A stretch of 64,000 nucleotides of DNA, taken from positions 124,001-188,000 of the forward strand of contig NZ_NRTA01000002.1 of the NCBI RefSeq assembly GCF_002286735.1, in the 5' to 3' direction. The position numbers and the translations under genes are program-made. This stretch comes from Leptolyngbya sp. BC1307 (GTDB lineage: Bacteria; Cyanobacteriota; Cyanobacteriia; Phormidesmidales; Phormidesmidaceae). The notes under the pieces were generated by a model. The model did no database searches. It worked only from the letters and a program-made list of their open reading frames with translations, and had not been told where the DNA came from. Positions 19,527 to 28,647 of the stretch are shown piece after piece (position 1 is the stretch's first letter; the number at the start of each line of letters is the position of its first letter).

Positions 19527-20810
19527 CTAGCTGCGCTTCTGAGCGATTTGGAGTTTGAGTTCGTCAGCTTGATTGATCAGCTCGCTTTGACTTAGTTCGT
19601 CTTGTTCCCCCGAAGCTAACCACTTAAGCTGCACTTTGCCCGATTCGGCCTCGGCATCGCCCAAAATTAGGCCCACAACTGCCCCGCTGCGATCTGCCCG
19701 CTTAAACTGCTTACCAAAGGCGCTGCCACTGAGATCGACTTCGACTGAGTAGCCGTGCTTTCTTAGCTGATTAGCGAGCTGTGCAGATTGAAACTCCGCT
19801 TTTTCGCCTCTAGAAATCAAATAAACATCCAGTTCAGGAACCGTGCTGTAACGCTCCATCTGCTCCAGCAAAATAATCAGCCGCTCCAACCCCATGCCGA
19901 AGCCAATCGCAGGCGTATCTGGCCCCCCGAGCTGAGCGACCAGCCCGTCGTAGCGACCGCCGCCGCATACCGTCGCCTGCGCTCCCAAATCAGAAGACTG
20001 GATTTCAAAGGCGGTGTGAGTGTAGTAATCCAGGCCGCGTACCAGGCGAGGATTGATATTGAAAGGAATGCCCAGATTGGTCAGGTGCTGCTGCACGCCG
20101 TCGAAATGCCGCTGAGAATCTTCGCTGAGATAGTCCAGCAGGCTAGGGGCATCAACGACGATTTCTTGGGTGCGCTTGTCTTTGCTGTCAAGAATGCGGA
20201 GGGGGTTGCGGGTGAGGCGATCGCGCGAATCTTCATCTAGCTCATCTTGGTAAGGCGTAAAGTAACTGACCAGCGCGTCACGATAGGTTTGTCGGTCTTC
20301 GCCGCTGCCGACAGAGTTGAGATCGAGCGTGAGGGCGGTGAGTCCTAAGGTGTTGAGAATTTGGGTGGCGATCGCAATAATCTCTACATCTGCCCTCGGG
20401 TCGCGACTGCCCAAAATCTCCACGTCGAGCTGGTGAAACTGCCGCTGGCGTCCGGCCTGAGGACGCTCATAGCGAAAAGCTGGCCCTAGATGCCACAGCC
20501 GCTGCACACCGCCTAGAGCGAACAGCTTGTTTTGGATAAATGCCCGCACCAGACCAGCGGTGATCTCTGGACGCAGCGCAATAGACCGGCCACCGCGATC
20601 TTCAAAGCTGTACATTTCTTTGCCAACCGCGTCAGTCGCTTCACCAATGCCCCTGGCAAACAGCTCAGTCTGCTCAAAAATCGGCGTACGAATTTCCCGA
20701 TAGGCAAATTGATTAAGCGCCTGCCGCGATAGCCCCTCTATCGTCGCCCACAGCGGAGACTCAGCAGGTAAAATGTCACGGGTTCCGCGAATGGCTTGCA
20801 GGCTGCTCAT
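19527..20810 (-). CDS. hisS: Histidyl-tRNA synthetase
   Basis: Class II aminoacyl-tRNA synthetase that charges tRNA-His. Motif 2 region FRYERPQAGRQRQFHQLDVE, the RPEITAGLVRAFI block, histidine-specific RGLDYYTHTAFEI and motif 3 GFGMGLERLIILLEQ are all present. A C-terminal anticodon-binding domain follows (about residues 325-427). ATG at 20810 gives MSSLQAIRGTRDILPAE, the usual N-terminus; an upstream TTG at 20843 would add 11 residues and is less likely. The length of 427 residues is normal. It stands alone downstream of the mobile-element scar. Confidence 0.96.
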   Translation of the reverse strand: MSSLQAIRGTRDILPAESPLWATIEGLSRQALNQFAYREIRTPIFEQTELFARGIGEATDAVGKEMYSFEDRGGRSIALRPEITAGLVRAFIQNKLFALGGVQRLWHLGPAFRYERPQAGRQRQFHQLDVEILGSRDPRADVEIIAIATQILNTLGLTALTLDLNSVGSGEDRQTYRDALVSYFTPYQDELDEDSRDRLTRNPLRILDSKDKRTQEIVVDAPSLLDYLSEDSQRHFDGVQQHLTNLGIPFNINPRLVRGLDYYTHTAFEIQSSDLGAQATVCGGGRYDGLVAQLGGPDTPAIGFGMGLERLIILLEQMERYSTVPELDVYLISRGEKAEFQSAQLANQLRKHGYSVEVDLSGSAFGKQFKRADRSGAVVGLILGDAEAESGKVQLKWLASGEQDELSQSELINQADELKLQIAQKRS

Positions 20811-21099
20811 AAAAACTAGATCTGGCAATGGGCTCGTCCCCAATCCTAGCTCTGAATGGACGCTGAAGGAGCCTTTAACCTGACTCGCTCTCAGGTAAAT
20901 GGCAGCAGTTCAGCTCGTCAAGGCACACCCTGCCCGACTGCAGTGCCCAGCGAACTAGCCCCACCCAATTGCCAGTCGCCGTTTTGCTGGGCACGTTACT
21001 AACGTATATCGTCTAAGTTAGATCGAACGGCCTGACTGGCTTTTTGGTCTTTAGTCTGAGAAGGTCAGCTACCTGACATGGGCCTTTAATTTTGTGACT

Positions 21100-21591
21100 A
21101 TGCTTACTACCAGTGTAATCAATCTCATCACCCTCATGGCAACTATTGACGGCCTCGATAAAATTCTCTCTGAGCTGCGCTTTGCCCTATCTCAGCGCCT
21201 TTGTAAAGTGCTGCTGACCTACCTCTTTTGTCTGATAGCATTGGTGAGTTTTCCGACCGCCAGCTTCGCGCAGAGCACCGCGCCAACGGTAGAAACCGGA
21301 CGCGCCTTGTTTGACAGTGCTGATGTCGCCGCTGACAAAGTCGATCAGTTTGCTCAGGCTTACTTGCAGGTATTGAAGCTTTTGAGCGATCGCGAACCCG
21401 AACTCCCCGCTGCCGAAACCAATGCCGAAGCGCTGAAAATAGAGCAGTCTATCGAAGCAGAAGCCATTGACCTGATCGAAAGCAACGGCCTTACCCTGCC
21501 AGAATATATGCAGGTATTGGGGTTGGCCAGCCAAGACGCCACCTTCCGAGATAAAGTGCTCGGCAGAATGGACGAGTCGCTAGAGGAATAA
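21100..21591 (+). CDS. DUF4168 domain exported protein
   Basis: A small protein with an internal-looking signal peptide (VLLTYLFCLIALVSFPTASF then AQS) followed by a DUF4168-like helical domain: VDQFAQAYLQVLKLLSDREPE, a spacer, then NGLTLPEYMQVLGLASQDAT and FRDKVLGRM. DUF4168 proteins are common in cyanobacterial and proteobacterial periplasms and have no defined function. The start is uncertain: GTG 21094, ATG 21100 and ATG 21136 are all in frame, and the last would give a more typical N-terminus before the signal. A hairpin terminator lies just downstream. Confidence 0.7.
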   Translation: MLTTSVINLITLMATIDGLDKILSELRFALSQRLCKVLLTYLFCLIALVSFPTASFAQSTAPTVETGRALFDSADVAADKVDQFAQAYLQVLKLLSDREPELPAAETNAEALKIEQSIEAEAIDLIESNGLTLPEYMQVLGLASQDATFRDKVLGRMDESLEE

Positions 21592-21627
21592 ATGCAAGAT
21601 CGACATTGATATCCCTCGCCTTCTCAA

Positions 21628-21672
21628 AGCAAACGCCCTAGTTCCAAGGAAGGATTGACTAGGGCGTTTGCT
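21628..21672. terminator. Bidirectional hairpin between convergent genes
   Basis: A perfect 15-bp inverted repeat (arms 21628-21642 and 21658-21672, AGCAAACGCCCTAGT and its complement) with a 15-base loop lies between convergent genes ending at 21591 and 21739. No long T-tract follows on either side, so termination strength is uncertain. Confidence 0.65.
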
Positions 21673-21738
21673 ATCTGATTAAAACAGCTGATCAGAAGCG
21701 GAAATTAGGCGTACTGTGAGTTGATTTGCCGCTGAAAG

Positions 21739-22026
21739 CTACTCTTCGACATACATTTCAGGCTCGACAGCAAAGTTATTCAACCGGCCTGAATCATCAA
21801 CGACAAAGCCATCAGTCGTTTTGAGATCGGTATCTGATTCTTCCTTGCGAGCATCCGCAATGTCGTCTTTAGCTTGCTCGGCATCGCCGCCAGGCATCGT
21901 CCGAGTACCCTTAGGCTGCACTGCGTCACCCGTAGCTTGGGCAGTTTGCACAGCCCACTGATCACCAGCAGCGCCTTTACCCGGCAGTGCCTCTTTCACA
22001 ATATTCTCGTTTTGTTCAGCAGCCAT
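21739..22026 (-). CDS. Small acidic hypothetical protein (95 aa)
   Basis: A hydrophilic, Asp/Glu-rich protein beginning MAAEQNENIVKEALPGKGAA and ending in FAVEPEMYVEE. No membrane segment, signal peptide or known domain is visible. The start at ATG 22026 is supported by an AAGGAG about 8 bp upstream; a TTG at 22044 would add six residues. It is probably largely disordered. No function can be assigned; the gene lies between the DUF4168 gene and the adenosine-deaminase-like gene. Confidence 0.6.
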   Translation of the reverse strand: MAAEQNENIVKEALPGKGAAGDQWAVQTAQATGDAVQPKGTRTMPGGDAEQAKDDIADARKEESDTDLKTTDGFVVDDSGRLNNFAVEPEMYVEE

Positions 22027-22110
22027 AGAGCAGCTCCTTATCAATTTTATTTATGCCAGTAGGAAGCTTACGACCGTTGGCTCATTCGGGGCTTCTTTCA
22101 TCAGGCAGGT

Positions 22111-22134
22111 TCTAGCTCCATCGATGGAGCTAGA
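22111..22134. repeat. 24-bp perfect palindrome
   Basis: A perfect inverted repeat without spacer (12-bp arms, first arm TCTAGCTCCATC) lies in the 253-bp gap between the small acidic gene (start 22026) and the end of the adenosine-deaminase-like gene. There is no T-tract on either side. It could be a dimeric protein-binding site, a cruciform or an RNA hairpin. Confidence 0.8.
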
Positions 22135-22279
22135 TATGGCGATTCCTGGATGCATTCGAGAGGCGCGAGTCACTTTTCTCATTGCAACATAGGACTTTCA
22201 GCCGGTGTGATGTACCTCAGCAAAGTGACCAACGCTGTAGTGGCAGGCTAGCGTGGTGCGCAGCGTAGACTGAAAATCT

Positions 22280-23326
22280 TTATCCTTCTACCGACTCCAA
22301 ACTATTGCGGTGGCTACTGCGGTCATTCAGCAAGCTAGAGAGTAGATAGGCCGGCTGCTGTGGATGCGGCCAGGCAAACGCATGGCGAAAAGCCGCTGCC
22401 TGGCAGGCCCGCAGCCCATCGAAGCCGATCACATCGTGAGTCAGCAGATTTTCATACTCAAAAGGCAGTCGCACATTGTGCAAACCCGCATTGTCAGTAC
22501 AGATGGCAATATCTACGCCCGCATCAAAGCAGCGGTTAAACACCGTTTTGAGCTGGCTGATTTCTTTCAGGGTGCCGGTTTGTAGATAAGTAGTGGGGCA
22601 TACCTCCAGGCATTGACCGCGAGCGGCGACTTCTTTGAGCAACTCAGGGTAGTGCAGAGGGATTTGAATGCCGTGGCCAATTCGCATCAGGTAGGGTAGC
22701 AGCTCAGGGTAGCAACCGTCTGTGGTCTCGTACAGATGGCCGGTGGTATTGATCCCCAGGCTCTGGGCATGAGCGTAGAGCCGCTTAATTTCTTCGAGGT
22801 TGTAAGCTGCGTCGCCCCCGGCAATATCGATACCACAGACATACTCAGGGTATTGAGCAGCTAGCTCTAGGGTGGCGCGGTTGGTTTCATAGGACAGGCG
22901 AGAGTGCAAGCAGAGAATTTGCTTGGTCACGACCGGATATTCGCTCTGCTGACTGGCGCGGCCTACTACCTCAATAATTTCGGCCATGGCGTCAATTCTT
23001 TGAACTGAGCTGAGGTGCGCCGGTGTGCGATAGAAGGGCGTATATCGCAGCTCTAAATAGGCCAGATTTTCAAAAATGTAAGCGCCGCGAATTAATCGAT
23101 AAATAAAGTAGGGGAGCGCTTCTTTGGTTTGAACGCTTTCAACTAATGTGTGGAGTTCTAAATACTCTTCTAGGGTATCTTTGGGCTGAGTATAAAACTG
23201 TTCAAAGGCTGAATAGTGCGAAAACTTATCGGAAATATCGGGACGGTTGCGCTCAAAATAGCGCCACAGCACCCGAGGAACAACGGAACCACCAAGATGC
23301 CGGTGTAGCTCTGCATACAAACTCAT
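22280..23326 (-). CDS. Adenosine deaminase-like amidohydrolase
   Basis: A 348-residue member of the adenosine/AMP deaminase superfamily. The N-terminal metal motif is LHRHLGGSV (HxH). The catalytic-base region is TGHLYETTDG, in the place of the HAGE motif of classical enzymes, followed by IGHGIQIP and CTDNAG. Classical enzymes have two adjacent Asp at the last motif; here the second is Asn, so the substrate or activity may differ from adenosine. It is divergent from purA, suggesting a link to purine salvage. The ATG at 23326 gives MSLYAELHRHLGG, a natural N-terminus. Confidence 0.85.
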   Translation of the reverse strand: MSLYAELHRHLGGSVVPRVLWRYFERNRPDISDKFSHYSAFEQFYTQPKDTLEEYLELHTLVESVQTKEALPYFIYRLIRGAYIFENLAYLELRYTPFYRTPAHLSSVQRIDAMAEIIEVVGRASQQSEYPVVTKQILCLHSRLSYETNRATLELAAQYPEYVCGIDIAGGDAAYNLEEIKRLYAHAQSLGINTTGHLYETTDGCYPELLPYLMRIGHGIQIPLHYPELLKEVAARGQCLEVCPTTYLQTGTLKEISQLKTVFNRCFDAGVDIAICTDNAGLHNVRLPFEYENLLTHDVIGFDGLRACQAAAFRHAFAWPHPQQPAYLLSSLLNDRSSHRNSLESVEG

Positions 23327-24988
<1,662 letters not shown>

Positions 24989-25206
24989 AGGACTAGACCT
25001 GAAAAATTACTGTCTAGCAGGACGCGTGATCGGTTAGAATACTTTTTCGGGCCTATTCGTCTGTGCCGAGGGCACTCGCTAGTAGCGTTGGCTGGCAGGA
25101 AGCTAGCAGCAATACAGCTTTTTAGTTTGTGGCTGACAAACGCGACTTAAAATCAGCCCCATCAACTTTGACTGAACCGTTTTTGACTGAACCCTAGTAA
25201 ATTCTC

Positions 25207-25857
25207 ATGGAACTAACAATTGACTGCACCCAGCGTGCGGCGGACGAAAAGCCCAAAAAACTGCGCCGAGAGGGTACCTTGCCAGCCGTGCTCTATGGCC
25301 ACGACGGCTCTAACTCAATCGCCCTAAAGCTCAGCAACTACCAGGCTGAAGCGCTATTGCGCCAGGCAACTGTCAATAAGTCACTAATCACTGTCAACGT
25401 GACTGACATTCCCTGGAGTGGCAAGGTGATTTTGCGCGAAGTGCAGACGCATCCCTGGAAAAATAAGCTGCATCACCTTAGCTTTTTCTCGATCGCTTCC
25501 CAGTCAGAAATTGAAGTCAGCATGCCGATCAACTTCGTCGGCAACGCGATTGGTGTCACCGATCAAGGCGGTACGCTAGATACGGTGATGACCGAGATTC
25601 AGCTAAAGTGCCCACCTGACGCGATTCCTCAGTCTCTAGATGTTGATGTCTCTGAGATGAATATTGGCGACGCGCTGCATGTCGGTGAAATCACGCTGCC
25701 TAAGGGCAGTTCGGTTGCAGCAGACCCTGCCCAGCTGGTTGTTTCTGTCTTGGCACCGCGAACGATGACGGCCGCTGATAGCGAAGAGACTGGAACTGAG
25801 GCGATCGCCCCTGCGGGTGATACCGCCAAAGAGGGCGGGACCGAAGCCGCCTCCTAA
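25207..25857 (+). CDS. rplY: 50S ribosomal protein bL25 (CTC-type)
   Basis: A 216-residue bL25/CTC protein that binds 5S rRNA in the large subunit. The N-terminal L25 domain (residues 1-90, with LRREGTLPAVLYGHDGSNS and VILREVQTHPWKNKLHHLSF) is followed by the beta-domain of the CTC form (PINFVGNAIGVTDQGGTLDT and SLDVDVSEMNIGDALHV). The last 40 residues are acidic and low in complexity. It lies 218 bp behind purA on the same strand and ends with a terminator hairpin. Confidence 0.94.
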   Translation: MELTIDCTQRAADEKPKKLRREGTLPAVLYGHDGSNSIALKLSNYQAEALLRQATVNKSLITVNVTDIPWSGKVILREVQTHPWKNKLHHLSFFSIASQSEIEVSMPINFVGNAIGVTDQGGTLDTVMTEIQLKCPPDAIPQSLDVDVSEMNIGDALHVGEITLPKGSSVAADPAQLVVSVLAPRTMTAADSEETGTEAIAPAGDTAKEGGTEAAS

Positions 25858-25902
25858 ACTAGACAGACGGGGCAATGCGACAGTGATCGCCCTACTAAGC
25901 GT

Positions 25903-25937
25903 AAAAGGGTCGGGGATAGTATTTCCCTGGCCCTTTT
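25903..25937 (+). terminator. Terminator hairpin after rplY
   Basis: A 14-bp stem (arms 25903-25916 and 25924-25937, two G-T wobbles) with a 7-base loop lies 45 bp after the rplY stop. The 3' arm ends in TTTT, so it fits an intrinsic terminator with a short U-tract. Confidence 0.75.
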
Positions 25938-25992
25938 ATGATGTTTATCCTGATAGCGCGCTCTAAGTTTTTAAACCGCAATTATCCTGATC

Positions 25993-27564
25993 ATGGCTGA
26001 TTCTACGCTCCCCATCCTTATTCAGCAGATGCTCGACCCGGCGTTTTACCCCCATCCGGTGACAGCGCCAGTCCGCCTGATGCAGACGCATGTTTCTTAC
26101 GTATTGCTCACCGGAGACTATGTTTACAAGCTCAAGAAACCCGTTGACTTCGGCTTCTTGGACTATTCCACCCTGGAAAAACGTCAGCATTTTTGCCACG
26201 AAGAACTCCGCTTAAACCAGAGAGGAGCGGGCAGTCTGTATTTGGAAGTAGTGTCTATCACCCAGGCTAAATCTGCTGCAGATCAGTTTGAAATCGATGG
26301 TAGTGGGGAACCTGTGGAGTACGCGGTCAAGATGCGCCAGTTTCCGCAGTCGGCGCTGCTGAGCGCTCAGTTTGAGCAGGGCGAACTCAATGAAGACAAA
26401 GTGCGGCAGTTGGCTATTGCGATCGCTCAATTTCACAGCGAAACAGCCACTGACGACCACGTTCGCTCCTATGGAGACCCTGAGCAGATTCGCCAGGCTT
26501 TTGACGAAAACTATGAGCAGACCACGGGTTTCATCGGCGGTGATTCGATCACGAAGCCTCAGACCCAGCGGCAGTTTGATGAGACAAAAGCCTATACCGA
26601 CCGTTTCTTTGCGACCCGCCAGCCGCTTTTTCAGCGGCGGTTAGATCAAGACCGGATTCGCACCTGTCATGGCGATCTGCACCTGGGCAATATCTGTGAG
26701 TGGGAAGATCAGATTTTACTATTTGACTGCATCGAATTCAACGAGCCTTTTCGCTTTGTCGATGTCATGTTTGACATTGCCTACATCGTGATGGATTTGG
26801 AGGTGGCGGGCCGAAACGATCTCAGCAATATTTTTCTCAATCAGTACGCAGAAGAGACAGGCGACTGGGAAGGGCTAGAAGTGCTGCCGCTGTACGTGAG
26901 CCGCCAGTCTTACGTACGGGCTAAAGTGACCTCGTTTATGCTGGGCGATCCGTCGATACCGGAGGCAGATCGGCAGGCTGCTAGCGACAGAGCCGCCAAA
27001 TACTACCGACTGGCCTGGTCTTATGTGCAGGAAAAGCAGGGCGCTGTCGTGGCGATGGCAGGTTTGTCAGGCTCAGGGAAAAGTACGACGGCTCGGGCCT
27101 TAGCGCAGCAAACCGGGGCAATTCATCTACGTTCGGATGCGGTGCGTAAGCATTTGTCCGGGGTGCCGCTACGCGAAAAAGCGGGCGATGAAATTTACAC
27201 CACAGAAATGACAGATCAGACCTACAAGCGGCTGATCACGCTAGGGATGCGACTAGCCAGTCAGGGCTATCGGGTGATTTTAGATGCCAAGTTTGACCGG
27301 CAGGCCAAGCGGCAGGAGGCAGTTGCCGCTGCCCAATCTAAGAATCTTCTCCTGACATTTCTCTATTGCACCGCTGCTGAAGATATTCTTAAGGCCCGGC
27401 TAGATGAGCGCAGCGGCGATGTTGCCGATGCCACTAGCAACATGTTAGCCAGGCAGTCTATGGAGCCCTTTGACGCCAAGACCGCCGTAAAAACTATAGA
27501 TACCACTCGGCCCGCAGCCGCTGTTCAACAGCTGCTAAGTGGCGTCTTTAGCCCAGCTGAGTAG
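25993..27564 (+). CDS. Fusion of aminoglycoside-phosphotransferase-like and P-loop kinase domains
   Basis: A 523-residue protein with two parts. Residues 30-330 resemble APH-type kinases: CHGDLHLGNICEW carries the catalytic Asp, followed by LLFDCIEFNEPFRFVDVMFD with the metal-binding Asp. Residues 350-520 form an AAA_33-type P-loop domain with Walker A AGLSGSGKSTTARALA and a nearby D-kinase motif (VILDAKFDRQAKRQEA). Such bifunctional proteins are widespread in bacteria, but their small-molecule substrates are unknown; antibiotic resistance should not be assumed. ATG 25993 is the likely start. Confidence 0.85.
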   Translation: MADSTLPILIQQMLDPAFYPHPVTAPVRLMQTHVSYVLLTGDYVYKLKKPVDFGFLDYSTLEKRQHFCHEELRLNQRGAGSLYLEVVSITQAKSAADQFEIDGSGEPVEYAVKMRQFPQSALLSAQFEQGELNEDKVRQLAIAIAQFHSETATDDHVRSYGDPEQIRQAFDENYEQTTGFIGGDSITKPQTQRQFDETKAYTDRFFATRQPLFQRRLDQDRIRTCHGDLHLGNICEWEDQILLFDCIEFNEPFRFVDVMFDIAYIVMDLEVAGRNDLSNIFLNQYAEETGDWEGLEVLPLYVSRQSYVRAKVTSFMLGDPSIPEADRQAASDRAAKYYRLAWSYVQEKQGAVVAMAGLSGSGKSTTARALAQQTGAIHLRSDAVRKHLSGVPLREKAGDEIYTTEMTDQTYKRLITLGMRLASQGYRVILDAKFDRQAKRQEAVAAAQSKNLLLTFLYCTAAEDILKARLDERSGDVADATSNMLARQSMEPFDAKTAVKTIDTTRPAAAVQQLLSGVFSPAE

Positions 27565-27642
27565 CGAAATATAGCGTTGGTCACTTGGCTTGAATACAGC
27601 AATGCAGGCAAAACCTTTGCATAACAACAGGCCAAATGTCTC

Positions 27643-27670
27643 GCGTTGCCCGAATGCATCCGGGTAACGC
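27643..27670. other. 10-bp GC-rich hairpin between convergent genes
   Basis: Arms 27643-27652 (GCGTTGCCCG) and 27661-27670 pair with one wobble around an 8-base loop. It lies in the 135-bp gap between convergent genes ending at 27564 and 27700 and has no T-tract; it may be a weak bidirectional terminator. Confidence 0.5.
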
Positions 27671-27699
27671 TATAAACGCATACCGACTGTAAATGGACC

Positions 27700-27993
27700 T
27701 CATAAAACAGTCGAGACAATCACCGTAATCGTCGCGCTGGCGATCAGGGTAAAGGCGAGTTGCACCACCCACTGCGTCGCTTTTTGATAGTTGTCAAACT
27801 TATCGTTAAACGTGCCGACGCTAGTGGTCAGCCTGTCGACGATTTTGGTAAGCACATCGACATCTGTCGTCAGCGATTCAACATTCGTCGTCAGCGATTC
27901 AACATTCGTCGTCAGCGATTCAACATCCGTCGTCAGGGTGTCTAGCTTTTGTTCTATGCGATCTAGGCGATCGCTATCAGCCGATAAAGTCAT
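27700..27993 (-). CDS. Small heptad-repeat coiled-coil protein with C-terminal membrane anchor
   Basis: A 97-residue protein. Residues 9-60 are consecutive heptads of the type LTTxVxS (LTTDVES, LTTNVES, LTTNVES, LTTDVDV, LTKIVDR, LTTSVGT) forming a coiled coil. The C-terminal 25 residues (VVQLAFTLIASATITVIVST) are one transmembrane helix, giving a tail-anchored layout. Similar small coiled-coil membrane proteins are frequent in cyanobacteria, but none has a role known to me. Part of the coiled coil is encoded by near-identical 21-bp DNA repeats, so heptad number could change by slippage. Confidence 0.75.
   Translation of the reverse strand: MTLSADSDRLDRIEQKLDTLTTDVESLTTNVESLTTNVESLTTDVDVLTKIVDRLTTSVGTFNDKFDNYQKATQWVVQLAFTLIASATITVIVSTVL
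27860..27943. repeat. 21-bp tandem repeats encoding heptads
   Basis: Four consecutive 21-bp units start at 27860, 27881, 27902 and 27923. The second and third are identical, the first differs at two positions, and the fourth diverges in its second half. Each unit encodes one seven-residue coiled-coil heptad of the 27700-27993 protein. Confidence 0.9.
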
Positions 27994-28062
27994 GATGCGC
28001 TACGAGCAAATGTAACTGCTTATATTATGCCCTGTAGAGATGGACGGTCGCGTCTCCCCGTG

Positions 28063-28647
28063 CTACCGACTCATTAATCTGTCTATCTGGATAAATAGAT
28101 CCTCTTTGCTGGCAGAGTTATCTAGCACATGATCTGACTGCTGACACTTCTCAGCTAAGCTCATTTGAGCGTTTATGCGGGCTTGAGCCTCGTTAGCGGA
28201 TAGCTGACTGCGCTGCATGAGCCGTTCTTTTTGCTGCGTTGGGTCACAAAAGACGACCCATGTTTCGCTCACCAGATGAGTCAGCTTTGCTTCAAACAAG
28301 AGTGGAATGGCATGCACCAGCGTTTGCTCAGGGGAGAAAGCTGCGGTGATTTCTGTGAATCTGACCCGAACGAAAGGGTGAATTTGTTTTTCTAACCACG
28401 CTTTTTCAGCGGCGTTGTGAAAGATAATTTGGCCCAACTGCTGCCGATCTAGCATGCCGGTAGGCAAAAGTATGCCAGCGCCGTAGCGATCGCCAATCGC
28501 CCCCAAAATCTCGCTCCCTGGGGCTACCGCCTGCCGCGCATACACATCGGCATCTAGCACGGGCAGACCGTACCGACTCGCCAGATAGTCTGATACGGTG
28601 CTTTTGCCCGTCGCAATGCCTCCTGTGAGGCCAATGATGCGTCTCAT
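28063..28647 (-). CDS. coaE: Dephospho-CoA kinase
   Basis: Phosphorylates the ribose 3'-OH of dephospho-CoA, the last step of coenzyme A synthesis. The P-loop GLTGGIATGKSTVSDYLA lies at residues 6-23, followed by LPVLDADVYARQAV with the catalytic Asp region and the IPLLFEAKL segment. The 194-residue length is normal. Its ATG overlaps the stop of the upstream cobA-hemD fusion gene by 4 bp (ATGA), so translation is coupled. Confidence 0.94.
   Translation of the reverse strand: MRRIIGLTGGIATGKSTVSDYLASRYGLPVLDADVYARQAVAPGSEILGAIGDRYGAGILLPTGMLDRQQLGQIIFHNAAEKAWLEKQIHPFVRVRFTEITAAFSPEQTLVHAIPLLFEAKLTHLVSETWVVFCDPTQQKERLMQRSQLSANEAQARINAQMSLAEKCQQSDHVLDNSASKEDLFIQIDRLMSR

Noticed and set aside
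24992-25018. Short hairpin after purA
   Set aside because: Only a 6-bp stem without a T-tract; too weak to call a terminator.
25993-27564. Antibiotic resistance gene
   Set aside because: The APH-like domain is fused to a P-loop kinase as in widespread bacterial proteins not tied to resistance.
27860-27943. Possible CRISPR or minisatellite
   Set aside because: Units are contiguous without spacers and encode coiled-coil heptads in frame.
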